Source of the DNA: Spirochaetaceae bacterium bin103
Lineage (GTDB): Bacteria > Spirochaetota > Spirochaetia > SZUA-6 > Bin103
Assembly: GCA_002238925.1 (NCBI GenBank)
Contig: MPNH01000054.1
Location: 1 to 36,027, forward strand
Reading direction: 5' to 3'
DNA: 36,027 bases
How positions within the stretch are numbered: position 1 is the first letter of the stretch; every line of letters starts with the position of its first letter. Positions 1 to 8,698 of this stretch are shown in pieces. Made by a program: the position numbers and the translations under genes. The notes under the pieces were generated by a model. That model was not told where the DNA came from, did no database searches, and saw nothing but the letters and a program-made list of their open reading frames with translations.

Positions 1-45
1 GCAGGGGCGTGGTAGGCTGCTGCAGGTTCGAGAAGGTCCAGGATC

Positions 46-357
46 ATGCCGGTATATGTCTATCGATGCAGCGCCTGCAAGCAGGTGTTCGAGAAACTGC
101 TGCTCAGCTTCAACAGCGACGAGGCCGGGCGCACGCAGTGCCCCTCCTGTGGCGCCGCCGCACCGCGCGACTACGCCAGCCACACCTTCGCGTCGCCGAA
201 CATCGGCACCACCGGCGAGCTGGCCGAGGATCCCGATTCCTACAAGGCAATGCATTACCACGAGAAGCGCGGCGAGTGGGAGCAGGCGGCCAAGGCCGCC
301 GAGGGCGTGAGCGAATACGCCAAGCAGAAGTTCATCCAGAAAGCCGAACAGGACTAG
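46..357 (+). CDS. FmdB-family zinc ribbon protein
   Basis: A 103-residue protein starting MPVYVYRCSACKQ, the usual N-terminus of the FmdB/CxxC_CxxC_SSSS regulatory-protein family. Two knuckles, C8-x2-C11 and C32-x2-C35, would hold one zinc ion. The rest of the chain is charged and probably helical, ending in a K/Q/E-rich tail. The family is common and poorly understood; FmdB itself was linked to regulation of formamidase/amidase genes, so 'regulatory protein' is an inherited label and not evidence of DNA binding. Weak purine-rich SD-like bases (AAGG, AGG) lie upstream of ATG46. The gene precedes an SDR by 32 nt in the same direction and may be cotranscribed with it. Family assignment is firm; function is unknown. 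Confidence 0.85.
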   Translation: MPVYVYRCSACKQVFEKLLLSFNSDEAGRTQCPSCGAAAPRDYASHTFASPNIGTTGELAEDPDSYKAMHYHEKRGEWEQAAKAAEGVSEYAKQKFIQKAEQD

Positions 358-389
358 CAACGGCGGGCCGGGCCACGAAGGACACAAGC

Positions 390-1244
390 ATGGCAACGAG
401 ACTTGCAGGCAAGGCAGCGATCATCACCGGTGCCACCCTGGGCCTGGGCAAGGCGGCGGCGCTGCTGTTCGCGCGCGAAGGCGCCTCGGTGGTAGTCTGC
501 GACCGCGGGCGAACGCCGGAGCATGGCGAGGCGGTGCTGCGCGAGGCGCAGGGGCTGAGCGGGGAGATCGCCTACCGGGAGTGCGACGTGATGAATCGCG
601 CCGACATTACCGACCTCGTGCAGTTCACCCTGCAGCGCTACGGGCGCATCGACGTGATGGTGAACAACGCCATAATCGACAACCCGGGAGGCTCGATCGA
701 GGAAATGCGGCTGCAGGACTGGGAAGAGGGCATCTTCTGCCACCTGACCGCCCCGTTCCTGTTCTGCCAGCAGGTGGTTCCGGCGATGATCCGCCAGGGC
801 GGGGGCAGCATCGTCAACGTGTCGTCCAACACGGCGCTGTTCGGCAATACCTCCATCTCGTCGTACGGCCCCGCCAAGGCGGGCATGATAAGTTTCACCA
901 AGCACTTGGCGGCGGCCTACGGCCCGCACGGGATTCGCGCCAACGTCGTGTGCCCGGCGCGCATGCTCACTGAGAAGAAGCTCGCCATGCTGGAGCACAA
1001 CGCGGCCGAGGTGCGCCGCCAGCAGCACATTTATCCGCTCGGCAGCCCGGCCGTGCCCGAGCAGGTCGCCGAGGTGCTGCTGTTTCTCGCGTCCGACGAG
1101 TCGGCGGCCGTCACCGGACACAACCTGATCGCCGACCGCGGCGCGGCGGCAACCAACTCTGCCGCGGTGGTCCAGAGGATCGAAGCCGACATCAAGGGCC
1201 GTCTGCAGGCGCAGGGATCGGACTGGATCGAGGCGGAACGGTAA
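390..1244 (+). CDS. SDR-family NAD(P)-dependent oxidoreductase
   Basis: A 284-residue classical short-chain dehydrogenase/reductase. The dinucleotide-binding motif TGATLGLG is at residues 13-20. The mid-sheet motif reads NNAI instead of the usual NNAG. The catalytic part follows: a VNVSS strand, then YGPAK (Tyr-x3-Lys). The reading frame is open back to the window start, but ATG390 is preferred because GAAGGA lies 7 nt upstream and the residues before it have no SDR similarity. It is followed after 7 nt by a PhyH dioxygenase and then a Gfo/Idh oxidoreductase, so the three probably act in one catabolic pathway on a hydroxylated or sugar-like substrate. The substrate cannot be read from sequence. 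Confidence 0.88.
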   Translation: MATRLAGKAAIITGATLGLGKAAALLFAREGASVVVCDRGRTPEHGEAVLREAQGLSGEIAYRECDVMNRADITDLVQFTLQRYGRIDVMVNNAIIDNPGGSIEEMRLQDWEEGIFCHLTAPFLFCQQVVPAMIRQGGGSIVNVSSNTALFGNTSISSYGPAKAGMISFTKHLAAAYGPHGIRANVVCPARMLTEKKLAMLEHNAAEVRRQQHIYPLGSPAVPEQVAEVLLFLASDESAAVTGHNLIADRGAAATNSAAVVQRIEADIKGRLQAQGSDWIEAER

Positions 1245-1251
1245 GGTGTCG

Positions 1252-1998
1252 ATGGCAGGGACCTCGGCACCCGTTGCGTTGTCCACGGCCGAGATGGAGC
1301 GGTTTCGCCGCGACGGGTATCTCGGACCCTATGCACTGTGCGCGCCGGACGAGATGGCCGCGTTGCGGCCGGCGATCGAACGGGTTCTGGCGACTGGGCC
1401 GGCGCACGGCGACCGCCGCGTGCACAATCGCCATCTGGACAGCCGCGCCGTGTACGACCTGGCCACCCATCCGGCCATCGTGGAGCGGATGGCCTGCCTG
1501 TATGGCCCCGACCTGCTGCTGTGGCGCACCAATTTCTTCGTCAAGAACCGCGGCAGCAAGGCGATTCCCTGGCACCAGGACTTCAACTACTGGCCGCTGG
1601 AGCCGCCGGTGATCATCTCCGCCTGGATCGCCGTGGACCCCTCCACCCGGCAGAACGGCAACCTGCAGGTCATCCCCGGCTCGCACCGCAGCATCGTCCC
1701 GCACGTCGAGGCCACCCCCGACGTACAGTTCGACGAGATGGCGGACGCCGGCTACTACGATCCGCGCGACCTCACCGATCTGGAGATGCAGCCGGGCGAG
1801 TTCATCCTGTTCAACGAGCGCACGCTGCACCATTCGGAGGCCAACCACTCCGGCCTGCGCCGCATCGGGCTGGCGGTGCGCGCCATCATCCCAATCGTCA
1901 AGGTGCTGAAATACGACACCGACAGCCACGCCCTGCAGGTAATCCACGGCACCGACACGATGGGCTTCAACCGCCTCGCCCCGCCGCCGGCATCGTAG
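1252..1998 (+). CDS. Phytanoyl-CoA dioxygenase (PhyH) family protein
   Basis: A 248-residue member of the PhyH superfamily of Fe(II)/2-oxoglutarate oxygenases. The iron-binding HxD is H108-Q-D110 (WHQDFNYWPL). The distal His is about residue 193 in LHHSEANHSGLRR, with the 2-oxoglutarate-binding Arg just after. The family motif NLQVIPGSHR lies between them. ATG1252 is chosen over GTG1246 because the TAAGG overlapping the SDR stop would serve as SD for the ATG and partly covers the GTG. The proteins of this family hydroxylate diverse small molecules, so the substrate is unknown. It sits between an SDR and a Gfo/Idh oxidoreductase and is the first of five PhyH genes in the window. Confidence 0.88.
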   Translation: MAGTSAPVALSTAEMERFRRDGYLGPYALCAPDEMAALRPAIERVLATGPAHGDRRVHNRHLDSRAVYDLATHPAIVERMACLYGPDLLLWRTNFFVKNRGSKAIPWHQDFNYWPLEPPVIISAWIAVDPSTRQNGNLQVIPGSHRSIVPHVEATPDVQFDEMADAGYYDPRDLTDLEMQPGEFILFNERTLHHSEANHSGLRRIGLAVRAIIPIVKVLKYDTDSHALQVIHGTDTMGFNRLAPPPAS

Positions 1999-2010
1999 GG
2001 CCGCGCGACC

Positions 2011-3162
2011 ATGAACAACGCCGGCTATCGCGTCGCGCTGGTGGGCGCCGGCGGCATCTCGCGGCACCACACCCGCGCCTGCGCTCTCTCCGACCGTGCC
2101 CATCTGGCCGCCGTGTGCGACGTGTCGCAGGCGTCGCTCGACCGCTTTGGCGAGCAGTTCCCGGAAGCGCCCGCCGGTTACCTCGACCTGGACCGGATGC
2201 TGGAGTGCGAGCAGGTCGACATCGCCGTTGTCTGCACCTGGGGCCCGTTCCACGCCGAGGTGGGAGAACGGCTGGCCCGCTCCGGACGGGTGCGCGCCAT
2301 CCTGTGCGAAAAGCCGTTCACCCAGACCGCAAGGGAGGCGGAGCGCCTGGTCGCCGCAGCGCACGACAGCGGCACCACGATTGTGGAGGCGTTCAAGTTC
2401 CGCCATCACCCCCTGCATCTGAAGGCAGGCGAGCTGATCGACGCCGGGCGGATCGGCGAGCCGCACTCCGTACGCAGCACCTTCTGCACCGGCCGCGCGC
2501 AGGCGGCCCGTACCCCGGAGTCGAACTGGCGCTACGACCCCAAGCGCGGCGGCGGGGCGGTGTTCGACCTGGCCTGCTACAACATTCACCATGCGCGCTG
2601 GACGTTCGGGGCGGAACCGGTCAGCGTGTTTGCCAGCGCCCGTGGCGGCATCCAGGTGGACGACGCGGTGTACATCCACCTTGTGTTCCCGGGCGGACGA
2701 ACGGCGCAGATCACCGCCTCATTCGATACCTGGGGCAGCCAGAGCGTGGAAGTTATGGGCTCCGCCGGCAGCCTGCGCGCCGAGCGCGCCTGGAACAACG
2801 AAGACATGTCCGTGTGGCTGGATTGCGCCACGAAGGAAGGCACCGAGAAGTTCCGGTTCCACCCGGTATTCCAGTTCCAGTTGCAGATCGAGCACCTGTG
2901 CGACGTGCTCGACGGTACCGTCGAACCGCGCATTTCGGCGCGCGACAGCATCGCTCAGATGAAGGTAATCGACGCGGTGTCCGAATCGATCGCCACCGGC
3001 AAAGCCGTCACGATGCCGGCTGGTGCGGTCCTGGGGCGCGGCGACACGATTGTCGATCACCTCCGTCGCCATCGAGTCCAAGGCTCAACGTCGACCGACC
3101 AGATCATTGCCCTTACCCGTGGCGAGGCTGATGACGGCGGTCGCGGCGACGCTCCTCGTTGA
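2011..3162 (+). CDS. Gfo/Idh/MocA family oxidoreductase
   Basis: A 383-residue NAD(P)-dependent sugar or cyclitol dehydrogenase-like protein. The N-terminal Rossmann motif GAGGIS is at residues 12-17, and the family lysine motif is E99-K100-P101 (CEKPFTQT). The C-terminal alpha/beta domain has the GGGAVFDLACYNIHHARW region that lines the active site in this family. It starts 12 nt after the PhyH gene, with only a weak GGG upstream of ATG2011, suggesting translational coupling. The C-terminal 20 or so residues are Gly/Asp/Arg-rich and probably disordered. Members oxidise or reduce sugars, inositols and related polyols; the exact substrate is not deducible. It converges on the sulfatase, 63 nt away. 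Confidence 0.88.
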   Translation: MNNAGYRVALVGAGGISRHHTRACALSDRAHLAAVCDVSQASLDRFGEQFPEAPAGYLDLDRMLECEQVDIAVVCTWGPFHAEVGERLARSGRVRAILCEKPFTQTAREAERLVAAAHDSGTTIVEAFKFRHHPLHLKAGELIDAGRIGEPHSVRSTFCTGRAQAARTPESNWRYDPKRGGGAVFDLACYNIHHARWTFGAEPVSVFASARGGIQVDDAVYIHLVFPGGRTAQITASFDTWGSQSVEVMGSAGSLRAERAWNNEDMSVWLDCATKEGTEKFRFHPVFQFQLQIEHLCDVLDGTVEPRISARDSIAQMKVIDAVSESIATGKAVTMPAGAVLGRGDTIVDHLRRHRVQGSTSTDQIIALTRGEADDGGRGDAPR

Positions 3163-3225
3163 GAGCAACATTGTGATCGACATGCTCGCCCAAGAAATCT
3201 CAACGCCGGGTTTTGCCGCGCGCAA

Positions 3226-4713
3226 CTATCTGCGCGGGCCGTGCGCGTAGGGCCAGCTTCGGCCCGCACGGCCGGCGAGGTGCTGTACCTCGCTGGCCAC
3301 CAGGGCGGCGCTCAACCGGTGGATCAGGTGGTCGCGGCGGCCGGCATGACGGCGGTCGCTCCACAGGTTGGTGGTTTCGCCGGGATCGTCCTGCATATCG
3401 TACAGCTCGCCTTCGGGGTCGCGGCGCGCCGCGGGATCCTGGTACAGCGTGAGCTTGTAGCGCCCGTCGTGGAACATGGATGCGTATATCGGCGGATCCC
3501 AGAACTGCTGGCCGGGTCCGATGCCGGCGTTGCGGTACAGGGTGATGGCGTGGTCGCGGCGCTCCGGGTAGCCGGCGCCGTCGCGCGCCAGCGCGGCCAG
3601 GTCCATCGACTGCGGCATCAGCGCCGCCACCTCAGGCGGTGCCATGCCGGCGGCGCGCAGCAGGGTGGCCGCCAGGTCGTGCGGCTGCACCAGATCGTGT
3701 ACCCGGTGGCCGGCCAGCTCCCCCTGCGGCAGGCGCAGGATCATCGGCACCCGGGTGCAGGGGTCGTAGAAGTAGGCGCCCTTGGTGATCAGATCCAGGT
3801 CGCCGATCATGTCGCCGTGATCCGACACGAACAGGACCAGCGTATTGTCCGCCATGCCGCGCCGCTCCAGTTCGGCGAAGATGCGCCCGATCTGCCGGTC
3901 CATGAAGGCGACCGACGCGAGGTAGCCGTGCCGAATTGCGTCGATGTCGCGGCGCCGCGGGTCGGCCGCCCTGCCCTGCCCGGCGTGGAACAGCGCCCGC
4001 TCGCGAGCCACCCCGTCCGGAACCGGCTCATGGGCGACGGTAAGGGGCTGCACCGGCGGAATCCGCGAGCGGTCGACCAGCGCGCCCGCGGCAAGCGGAT
4101 AGTCGAAATAGGGGTTGTGCGGATCGAACAGACTGACGTTGAGGAAGAACGGCCGCTCCGGGTCGCGCTCCTCCAGGAAGGCGATGGCCCGCTCCGCCGC
4201 CCAGGTGTTGAAGTGCGCCTCCTCGGGATGATGGTCCTGGGACCCGGTGAGCAGCCGGTCCAAAAACCCGGGATGATGTTCGCGCAGCCACGCCGCGTGC
4301 GCGTTGAACGGTGAGTCGAGGTGCACCTGCGGATCGATGCTCCACTCGTAGCGCTCGAAGCCGTCGTGCGGGTGGCGTTCGAGGCACTCCACCGCCCGCC
4401 CGGAGACGTGCAGCTTGCCCACCAGCGCGGTCTGGTAGCCGAGGCGGGAGAGGTGCTCCGGGAACAGCACCTGGTCGTCGGGCAGGGTGTCGTGAATGCC
4501 GTACACGCCGTGCCCGGCGGGCAGCTTTCCGGTCAGCATGCATGCGCGGCTCGGCGTACAGATCGGCACGTCCACGTAGCAGCGCTCGAACACCACGCCG
4601 GCGGCGGCCAGGCCGTCCAGGGCGGGAGTGGGGATGGCGGTGCAGCCATAGCAACCCAGGGTGTCCCAGCGCTGCTGATCGCTCATCAGGAGCAGGATAT
4701 TGGGTCGTTCCAT
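3226..4713 (-). CDS. Type I (formylglycine) sulfatase
   Basis: A 495-residue alkaline-phosphatase-fold sulfatase. The N-terminus MERPNILLLMSDQQRWD carries a metal-binding Asp (D12). The signature C52-T-P-S-R holds the cysteine that must be oxidised to formylglycine by a maturase encoded elsewhere. Later motifs are GKLHV (active-site Lys), LFDPHNPYFDYP and the metal-binding SDHGD. No signal peptide is visible from the chosen start, so it may act in the cytoplasm on imported sulfated sugars. The frame stays open to 4848, but the extra N-terminus has no family similarity and would overlap the divergent methyltransferase, so ATG4713 is preferred. Sulfate-ester hydrolysis fits a glycan-utilisation setting; the substrate is unknown. 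Confidence 0.9.
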   Translation of the reverse strand: MERPNILLLMSDQQRWDTLGCYGCTAIPTPALDGLAAAGVVFERCYVDVPICTPSRACMLTGKLPAGHGVYGIHDTLPDDQVLFPEHLSRLGYQTALVGKLHVSGRAVECLERHPHDGFERYEWSIDPQVHLDSPFNAHAAWLREHHPGFLDRLLTGSQDHHPEEAHFNTWAAERAIAFLEERDPERPFFLNVSLFDPHNPYFDYPLAAGALVDRSRIPPVQPLTVAHEPVPDGVARERALFHAGQGRAADPRRRDIDAIRHGYLASVAFMDRQIGRIFAELERRGMADNTLVLFVSDHGDMIGDLDLITKGAYFYDPCTRVPMILRLPQGELAGHRVHDLVQPHDLAATLLRAAGMAPPEVAALMPQSMDLAALARDGAGYPERRDHAITLYRNAGIGPGQQFWDPPIYASMFHDGRYKLTLYQDPAARRDPEGELYDMQDDPGETTNLWSDRRHAGRRDHLIHRLSAALVASEVQHLAGRAGRSWPYAHGPRR

Positions 4714-4846
4714 CGGTTGCCCACGAGCCTGCCCGACCGCGGCGGCGATGTCAAAGCTCGCGCCCGTTGCTTCCACCTTTTCCGGCGCATCGGGCTGGCG
4801 CGACTGCCACGGCCGGCGGCACGTGGTACGATCCGCCACCGCATCC

Positions 4847-5711
4847 ATGGATCAACCCACCCCGCACGCGCGCGAGTTTGCCGGCGAATCCTGGGATCCC
4901 GCGCAGTATCTGAAGTTCTCCGACCACCGCCTGCGGCCCGCCTTGGACCTGATCGAGCGTGTCCCGCTCGCGGAACCGAGCCGCATCTACGACCTTGGCT
5001 GCGGCAGCGGCCACATTACCCGCATGCTCGCCGACCGCTGGCCGCAGGCAACCGTGGTGGGCATGGACAACTCGCCGCAGATGCTGGCCAAGGCGCGGGC
5101 AACGCCGTCCCGCGTGCACTGGGAACAGGGCGACCTGGCAGACTGGCGGGCCGCCGCGCCCCCGCCGCGCCGCGCGCGCCGCGGCGGCGCCCGCCGCGCC
5201 CCCGTCGCTGTTGTTCTCCAACGCCGCAATCCAGTGGCTGCCCGATCATGCCACCCTCATTCCCCGCCTCTGGTCACTGCTGCGGGCTGGCGGCTGTCTG
5301 GCCGTGCAGGCGCCGCTGAGCTGGGACCAGCCCTCGCACCGCCTGATGCGCGAGACGCTCGCCGACGGCGGCACCGGCGGCTCTCCGCTCGGCAGTGCCG
5401 AGCTGCGGCAGGCGGTCGGCAACCGCTGGCTGCACGAACCCGGCTTCTACTACGACCTGCTGGCGCCCGGCGCCGCCCACATCGAGGTGTGGACCACCGA
5501 GTACCTGCACGCACTCACCGGCCCCAACCCGGTGCTGGAATGGGTCACCGCCACCGGTTTGCGCCCGTTCCTGACCGGTCTCGGCGACGCCGACCGCGCC
5601 GCCTTCCTTGACCAGTACCGGGCGCGGTTGCGGGACGCCTACCCGCGGCGCGCGGATGGCGTCACCCTGTACCCGTTCCGCCGCCTGTTCTTCGTCGCCG
5701 TCCGGCGCTGA
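4847..5711 (+). pseudogene. tam: Trans-aconitate 2-methyltransferase-like gene, frameshifted
   Basis: This resembles Tam, the SAM-dependent methyltransferase that esterifies trans-aconitate. The first part (from ATG4847) has WDPAQYLKFSDHRLRPA and the SAM motif DLGCGSGH. The second part, in another frame, has LLFSNAAIQWLPDH, WVTATGLRPF and a PFRRLFFVAVRR end, all close to the family pattern. The frame changes inside a pure G/C tract at about 5151-5204. That tract contains a 14-nt direct repeat with a 40-nt period. Removing one 40-nt period gives an uninterrupted 274-residue protein reading LADWRAAAPPSLLFSNAAI across the join. So the gene is either recently inactivated or misassembled. The assignment rests on overall resemblance recalled from the family. 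Confidence 0.82.
5151..5204. repeat. 40-nt-period direct repeat that breaks tam
   Basis: The 14-mer ccgccgcgcccccg occurs at 5151-5164 and again at 5191-5204. The 26 nt between are only G and C and include GCGCCGC/GCGGCGC, a perfect 7-bp inverted repeat around one base. The extra 40 nt shift the frame by +1. Confidence 0.85.
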
Positions 5712-5780
5712 CCCCTCCACCGGCAGTCACGGCGGTCACGGCGCCGTGGTGGTCCCACCGGAGCCCCACGGTCGGTTACA

Positions 5781-6308
5781 ATGCGCACCGACTCCATGGC
5801 AAGAAAGAAGGGACCTGAACGGGTGCGCGCCGCTTTGCAGGCGGCGGGCCTGGACTGCCCGATTCGTACGCTGCCCGGCTCGACCCGCACCGCGGTGGAG
5901 GCGGCGGCTGCGGTCGGCTGCACGGTGGGCGAGATCGCCAAGACGCTGGTGTTTCGCGCCGGCGACCGTGCGGTGGTCGCGATCATGAGCGGCGGCAATC
6001 GGCTCGATACCGGCAAGTTGTCGGCGGCGGTGGGCGAACGGGTGGGCCGAGCGGATGCGGATTTTGTGCGCGCCGCCACCGGCTTCGCCATCGGCGGGGT
6101 TCCGCCCCTTGGCTACGCGGCGCCGATCGACGTATTCATGGACGCCGACCTGCACTGCTTCGCCGAGGTGTGGGCGGCCGGAGGCAGCCCGTTCAGCGTG
6201 TTCCCGATCGAGCCGGCCCGCCTGCGCGACGTGAGCGGGGCGAAGGTGGCGGATCTCAAGGTCGAGTCCGGCGCCGCACCGGGCGCCGCGACTGAAGGAG
6301 GAAAGTAA
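5781..6308 (+). CDS. YbaK/ProX-type aminoacyl-tRNA deacylase
   Basis: A 175-residue protein of the YbaK/EbsC family, free-standing relatives of the editing (INS) domain of bacterial prolyl-tRNA synthetase. These hydrolyse mischarged tRNAs such as Cys- or Ala-tRNAPro. Visible family features are VGEIAKTLVFRAG, the MSGGNRLDTGKL loop with conserved Lys, and GFAIGGVPPLGY. Neither ATG5781 nor the in-frame ATG5796 has a clear SD; the family N-terminus (ERVRAAL...) would fit either. It ends 2 nt before the aldo/keto reductase, whose SD lies within its last codons, so the two are probably cotranscribed. The specificity (YbaK-like or ProX-like) cannot be decided. A complete prolyl-tRNA synthetase with its own INS domain is encoded at 26402-28183. 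Confidence 0.85.
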   Translation: MRTDSMARKKGPERVRAALQAAGLDCPIRTLPGSTRTAVEAAAAVGCTVGEIAKTLVFRAGDRAVVAIMSGGNRLDTGKLSAAVGERVGRADADFVRAATGFAIGGVPPLGYAAPIDVFMDADLHCFAEVWAAGGSPFSVFPIEPARLRDVSGAKVADLKVESGAAPGAATEGGK

Positions 6309-6310
6309 CG

Positions 6311-7336
6311 ATGTTAAAGCATGTGCAGCTTGGCAGCGGCCTCACCGTGTCCCGGTTGTGCCTGGGCACCATGAATTTCGGGCAGCCCGGCCAGGGCAGT
6401 CAGGGGGACTGGGCCATCGATCCCGAACAGGCGCGGCAGATCGCAAAAAGTGCAATCGACAACGGATTGTTCTACTTCGATTGCGCCGACGTCTACGGCG
6501 GCGGTACCTGCGAGATGGTGGTGGGGCGGCTGCTCAGGGAGTTGCTGCCCCGCGACGAATACGTGCTGCAGAGCAAGGTCGCCATGCCGATGGGGACCGG
6601 CCCCAACCAGGGTGGCCTGTCGCGCAAGCACATCATGGAGGGGGTGGACGCCAGCCTGCGGCGGCTCGGGCACGACTATCTCGACGTGCTGGTAATCCAC
6701 CGCCATCCGCACGGCGTGCCGGGATACGACGCGGTACCGATCGAGGAAACGCTGGAGGCGCTGCACGACGTGGTGCGCGCCGGCAAGGCGCTGTACCTGG
6801 CCGCCTCGTCGATGTTCGCCTGGCAGTTCGCGGAATTGCAGCTCACCGCCCGGATGCACGGCTGGCCCCGGTTCGTGGCCATGCAGAACCACTACAATCT
6901 GCTCTACCGGGAAGAAGAACGCGAGATGAACCCCTACTGCGTCGAGACCGGCGTTGCACTCACGCCCTGGTCGCCGCTGGCGCGCGGCGTGCTGACCGGC
7001 TCCTACCGGGGCGGCTTCGACCAGGGATCGAGCGCCCGCTCACAGGGGCGCGACCGGGCGCGCAGCCAAATGCTGTACGGCGGCCGGCGCGCGTTCCAGA
7101 TTGCCGAACGGGTCGCCGAGGTGGCGCGCAAGCACGGCGTCTCCCAGGCCCAGGTCAGCATCGCCTGGCTGCTCGGCAAACCCGGAGTCGCCGCCCCCGT
7201 CGTCGGCGCATCAAAGCCGGCGCAGATCGAAGACCTGGCCGCCGGTGCCGCGCTCGATCTTACCCCGGACGACATCGCCTACCTCGAGGAGCTGTACGAA
7301 CCGCAAATCAACCTCCTCTCCGCCGGCACCTCCTGA
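6311..7336 (+). CDS. Aldo/keto reductase
   Basis: A 341-residue NADPH-dependent aldo/keto reductase with a TIM-barrel fold. The catalytic tetrad is visible as D57, Y62, K89 and H130 (FDCADVYGGG, QSKVAMP, LVIHRHPH). The C-terminal cofactor region VVGASKPAQIEDL is present. A strong SD, AAGGAGGAAA at 6295-6304, precedes ATG6311. The YGLGxPS-like subgroup features and the MNPYC...PWSPLARGVLTG region place it near the YajO/Gpr-like group. It lies between a tRNA deacylase and a HEAT-repeat protein in a tightly spaced rightward set. It probably reduces aldehydes or keto-sugars; the substrate is not known. Confidence 0.9.
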   Translation: MLKHVQLGSGLTVSRLCLGTMNFGQPGQGSQGDWAIDPEQARQIAKSAIDNGLFYFDCADVYGGGTCEMVVGRLLRELLPRDEYVLQSKVAMPMGTGPNQGGLSRKHIMEGVDASLRRLGHDYLDVLVIHRHPHGVPGYDAVPIEETLEALHDVVRAGKALYLAASSMFAWQFAELQLTARMHGWPRFVAMQNHYNLLYREEEREMNPYCVETGVALTPWSPLARGVLTGSYRGGFDQGSSARSQGRDRARSQMLYGGRRAFQIAERVAEVARKHGVSQAQVSIAWLLGKPGVAAPVVGASKPAQIEDLAAGAALDLTPDDIAYLEELYEPQINLLSAGTS

Positions 7337-7343
7337 GGAAGAA

Positions 7344-8186
7344 ATGGACTTGGCGCGTATCGCACAACAACTACCCTGGCTGTGGCCCTCGAACATCGAC
7401 AGCACGCTGCTGGCAATTCTCCGCGACCGTCAAGCGGCTGAGTTGGAGCGCTTACAGGCCGCCGAGATGGCCGGTGAGGGCGCGATTATCAACGATGAGC
7501 TCGCCGGCGCGCTGCTATCCGTCGTCGGCGACGCCAACACCTCCGAGGAGTTGCGGACCCGGGCGGCGCTGTCTCTCGGGCCGGTCCTGGAGCATATGGA
7601 CACGGACAGCTTCGGCGACCTCCCCGGCCTCGACGAAGACTCGTTCGACGCCCCGCCGATCTCCGAGCACACCTTCCGCAGGATCCAACAGTCTCTGCAC
7701 GCGCGCTACCAGGAGACCGACATCCCGAAGGAAGTCCGGCGACGCATCCTCGAAGCCTCGGTGCGCGCGCCCGCCGATTGGCACCCGGACGCGGTCCGCG
7801 CGGCGTACTCAAGCGAAGACCGGGACTGGCGGCTCACGGCCGTGTTCGCGATGCGGTGGGTGGCTGGCTTCGGCGATGAAATCGTCGCCGCGCTCGACGA
7901 CCCGGATGATGAGATCCGCTACGAAGCGGTGTGGGCCGCCGGCAATTGGGAAATCGACGGCACGTGGCCACATGTGTCCGCCCTGCTCAGCGCGCCGGAC
8001 ACCGACAAGGCGCTTCTGCTCGCCGCCATCGAAGCGGCCGCCTCCATCAATCCCCGCGAGGCCAAACCGCTCCTCGCCGAACTGACCGACTCCCAGGACA
8101 CCGACATCGCCGACGCCGCCGACAGCGCCATGATGATGGCCTCGTCCCCGTTCGACCACGACTTCGACGACGAATCCGAGCTGTGA
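7344..8186 (+). CDS. HEAT-repeat protein
   Basis: A 280-residue protein starting MDLARIAQQLPWLW, with GAGGAAGAA as SD overlapping the preceding reductase stop codon (TGA at 7334-7336). The second half shows HEAT/PBS-lyase-like helical repeats, for example WRLTAVFAMRWVAGF, DDEIRYEAVWAAGNWEI and KALLLAAIEAAASI, spaced by about 30 residues. The first third has a related SEELRTRAALSLGPVLEH segment. The C-terminus is acidic (FDHDFDDESEL). Such solenoids usually mediate protein-protein contacts, and no catalytic motif is present. The longer frame extending back to 7101 overlaps the reductase and is not used. Repeat class is well supported; role unknown. Confidence 0.8.
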   Translation: MDLARIAQQLPWLWPSNIDSTLLAILRDRQAAELERLQAAEMAGEGAIINDELAGALLSVVGDANTSEELRTRAALSLGPVLEHMDTDSFGDLPGLDEDSFDAPPISEHTFRRIQQSLHARYQETDIPKEVRRRILEASVRAPADWHPDAVRAAYSSEDRDWRLTAVFAMRWVAGFGDEIVAALDDPDDEIRYEAVWAAGNWEIDGTWPHVSALLSAPDTDKALLLAAIEAAASINPREAKPLLAELTDSQDTDIADAADSAMMMASSPFDHDFDDESEL

Positions 8187-8698
8187 CCAGTAACGGAAGG
8201 GTCGACTCGATTGCCGGTTCTTAGGCTACTTAGACTTTGAAGACGTTCCCCCGGGGAGCCGACCCATCCCCTTCAACGCGGCGTGTCGCGTGCCAACTCT
8301 ATCTCGCGCTCAGAGACTTCACGTTAAGCCGGATCGCCAAAAGAGCGGTCCGTTAGGAACCATGCGACTCACCAACCTACACAGGCAGGTTGTTCGCTTT
8401 ATCAAGATGGTCCAACGCGATCTCGATTATCCGAGAATCAAATACCTTCAACTTGCGTCGACCCGCCGCCGCAACCCCGGACCATTCGGCCAGGCCCTTC
8501 ATGACCTCGGAGACATTCGGGGACACGTCTTGTTTCTCAACGAGCCAATCCACAGTAATAGAATGGAATATAGTCGGCGACACGTTTGAATCGGCCAGGA
8601 TCACATCAACCTCGGAACACGGTCGCCACAAACGTCGCGCCGCCCGTCGTCGCCGCGGAGGTTGCGCAGTTACGCGAACAGATCCCGATTTCAGGGCT
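8187..8698. other. Intergenic accessory patch, mostly non-coding
   Basis: About 510 nt between the HEAT gene and hicB with visibly lower GC than the surroundings. Apart from the short leftward frame at 8377-8604, nothing convincing is present. I saw no tRNA-like fold, no transposase fragment and no HicA-like GGSH motif. It could be a decayed toxin gene region. Confidence 0.5.
8377..8604 (-). CDS. Small protein of unknown function, possible decayed toxin
   Basis: A 75-residue frame from a GTG start with GAGG 5 nt upstream, so the start looks real. The protein begins VILADSNV, which resembles the first strand and Asp of PIN-domain toxins, but the remaining residues (FHSITVDWLVEKQDVS, KVFDSRIIEIALDHLD) do not give the other PIN acids in the expected places. 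Residue composition is protein-like, unlike the overlapping rightward frame. It follows hicB in the same direction after about 95 nt. It may be a degraded gene or a genuine short one. Confidence 0.35.
   Translation of the reverse strand: MILADSNVSPTIFHSITVDWLVEKQDVSPNVSEVMKGLAEWSGVAAAGRRKLKVFDSRIIEIALDHLDKANNLPV

Noticed and set aside
1192..2679. Long leftward open frame antisense to PhyH and Gfo/Idh
   Set aside because: High-GC antisense frames stay open by codon bias; no motif, and the sense genes are convincing.
3213..3240. Small hairpin around the sulfatase stop codon as a terminator
   Set aside because: Only six consecutive pairs, no T-run on either strand.
8290..8589. A 99-residue rightward frame in the accessory patch
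   Set aside because: It is antisense to the 8377-8604 frame, has no SD and less protein-like composition.
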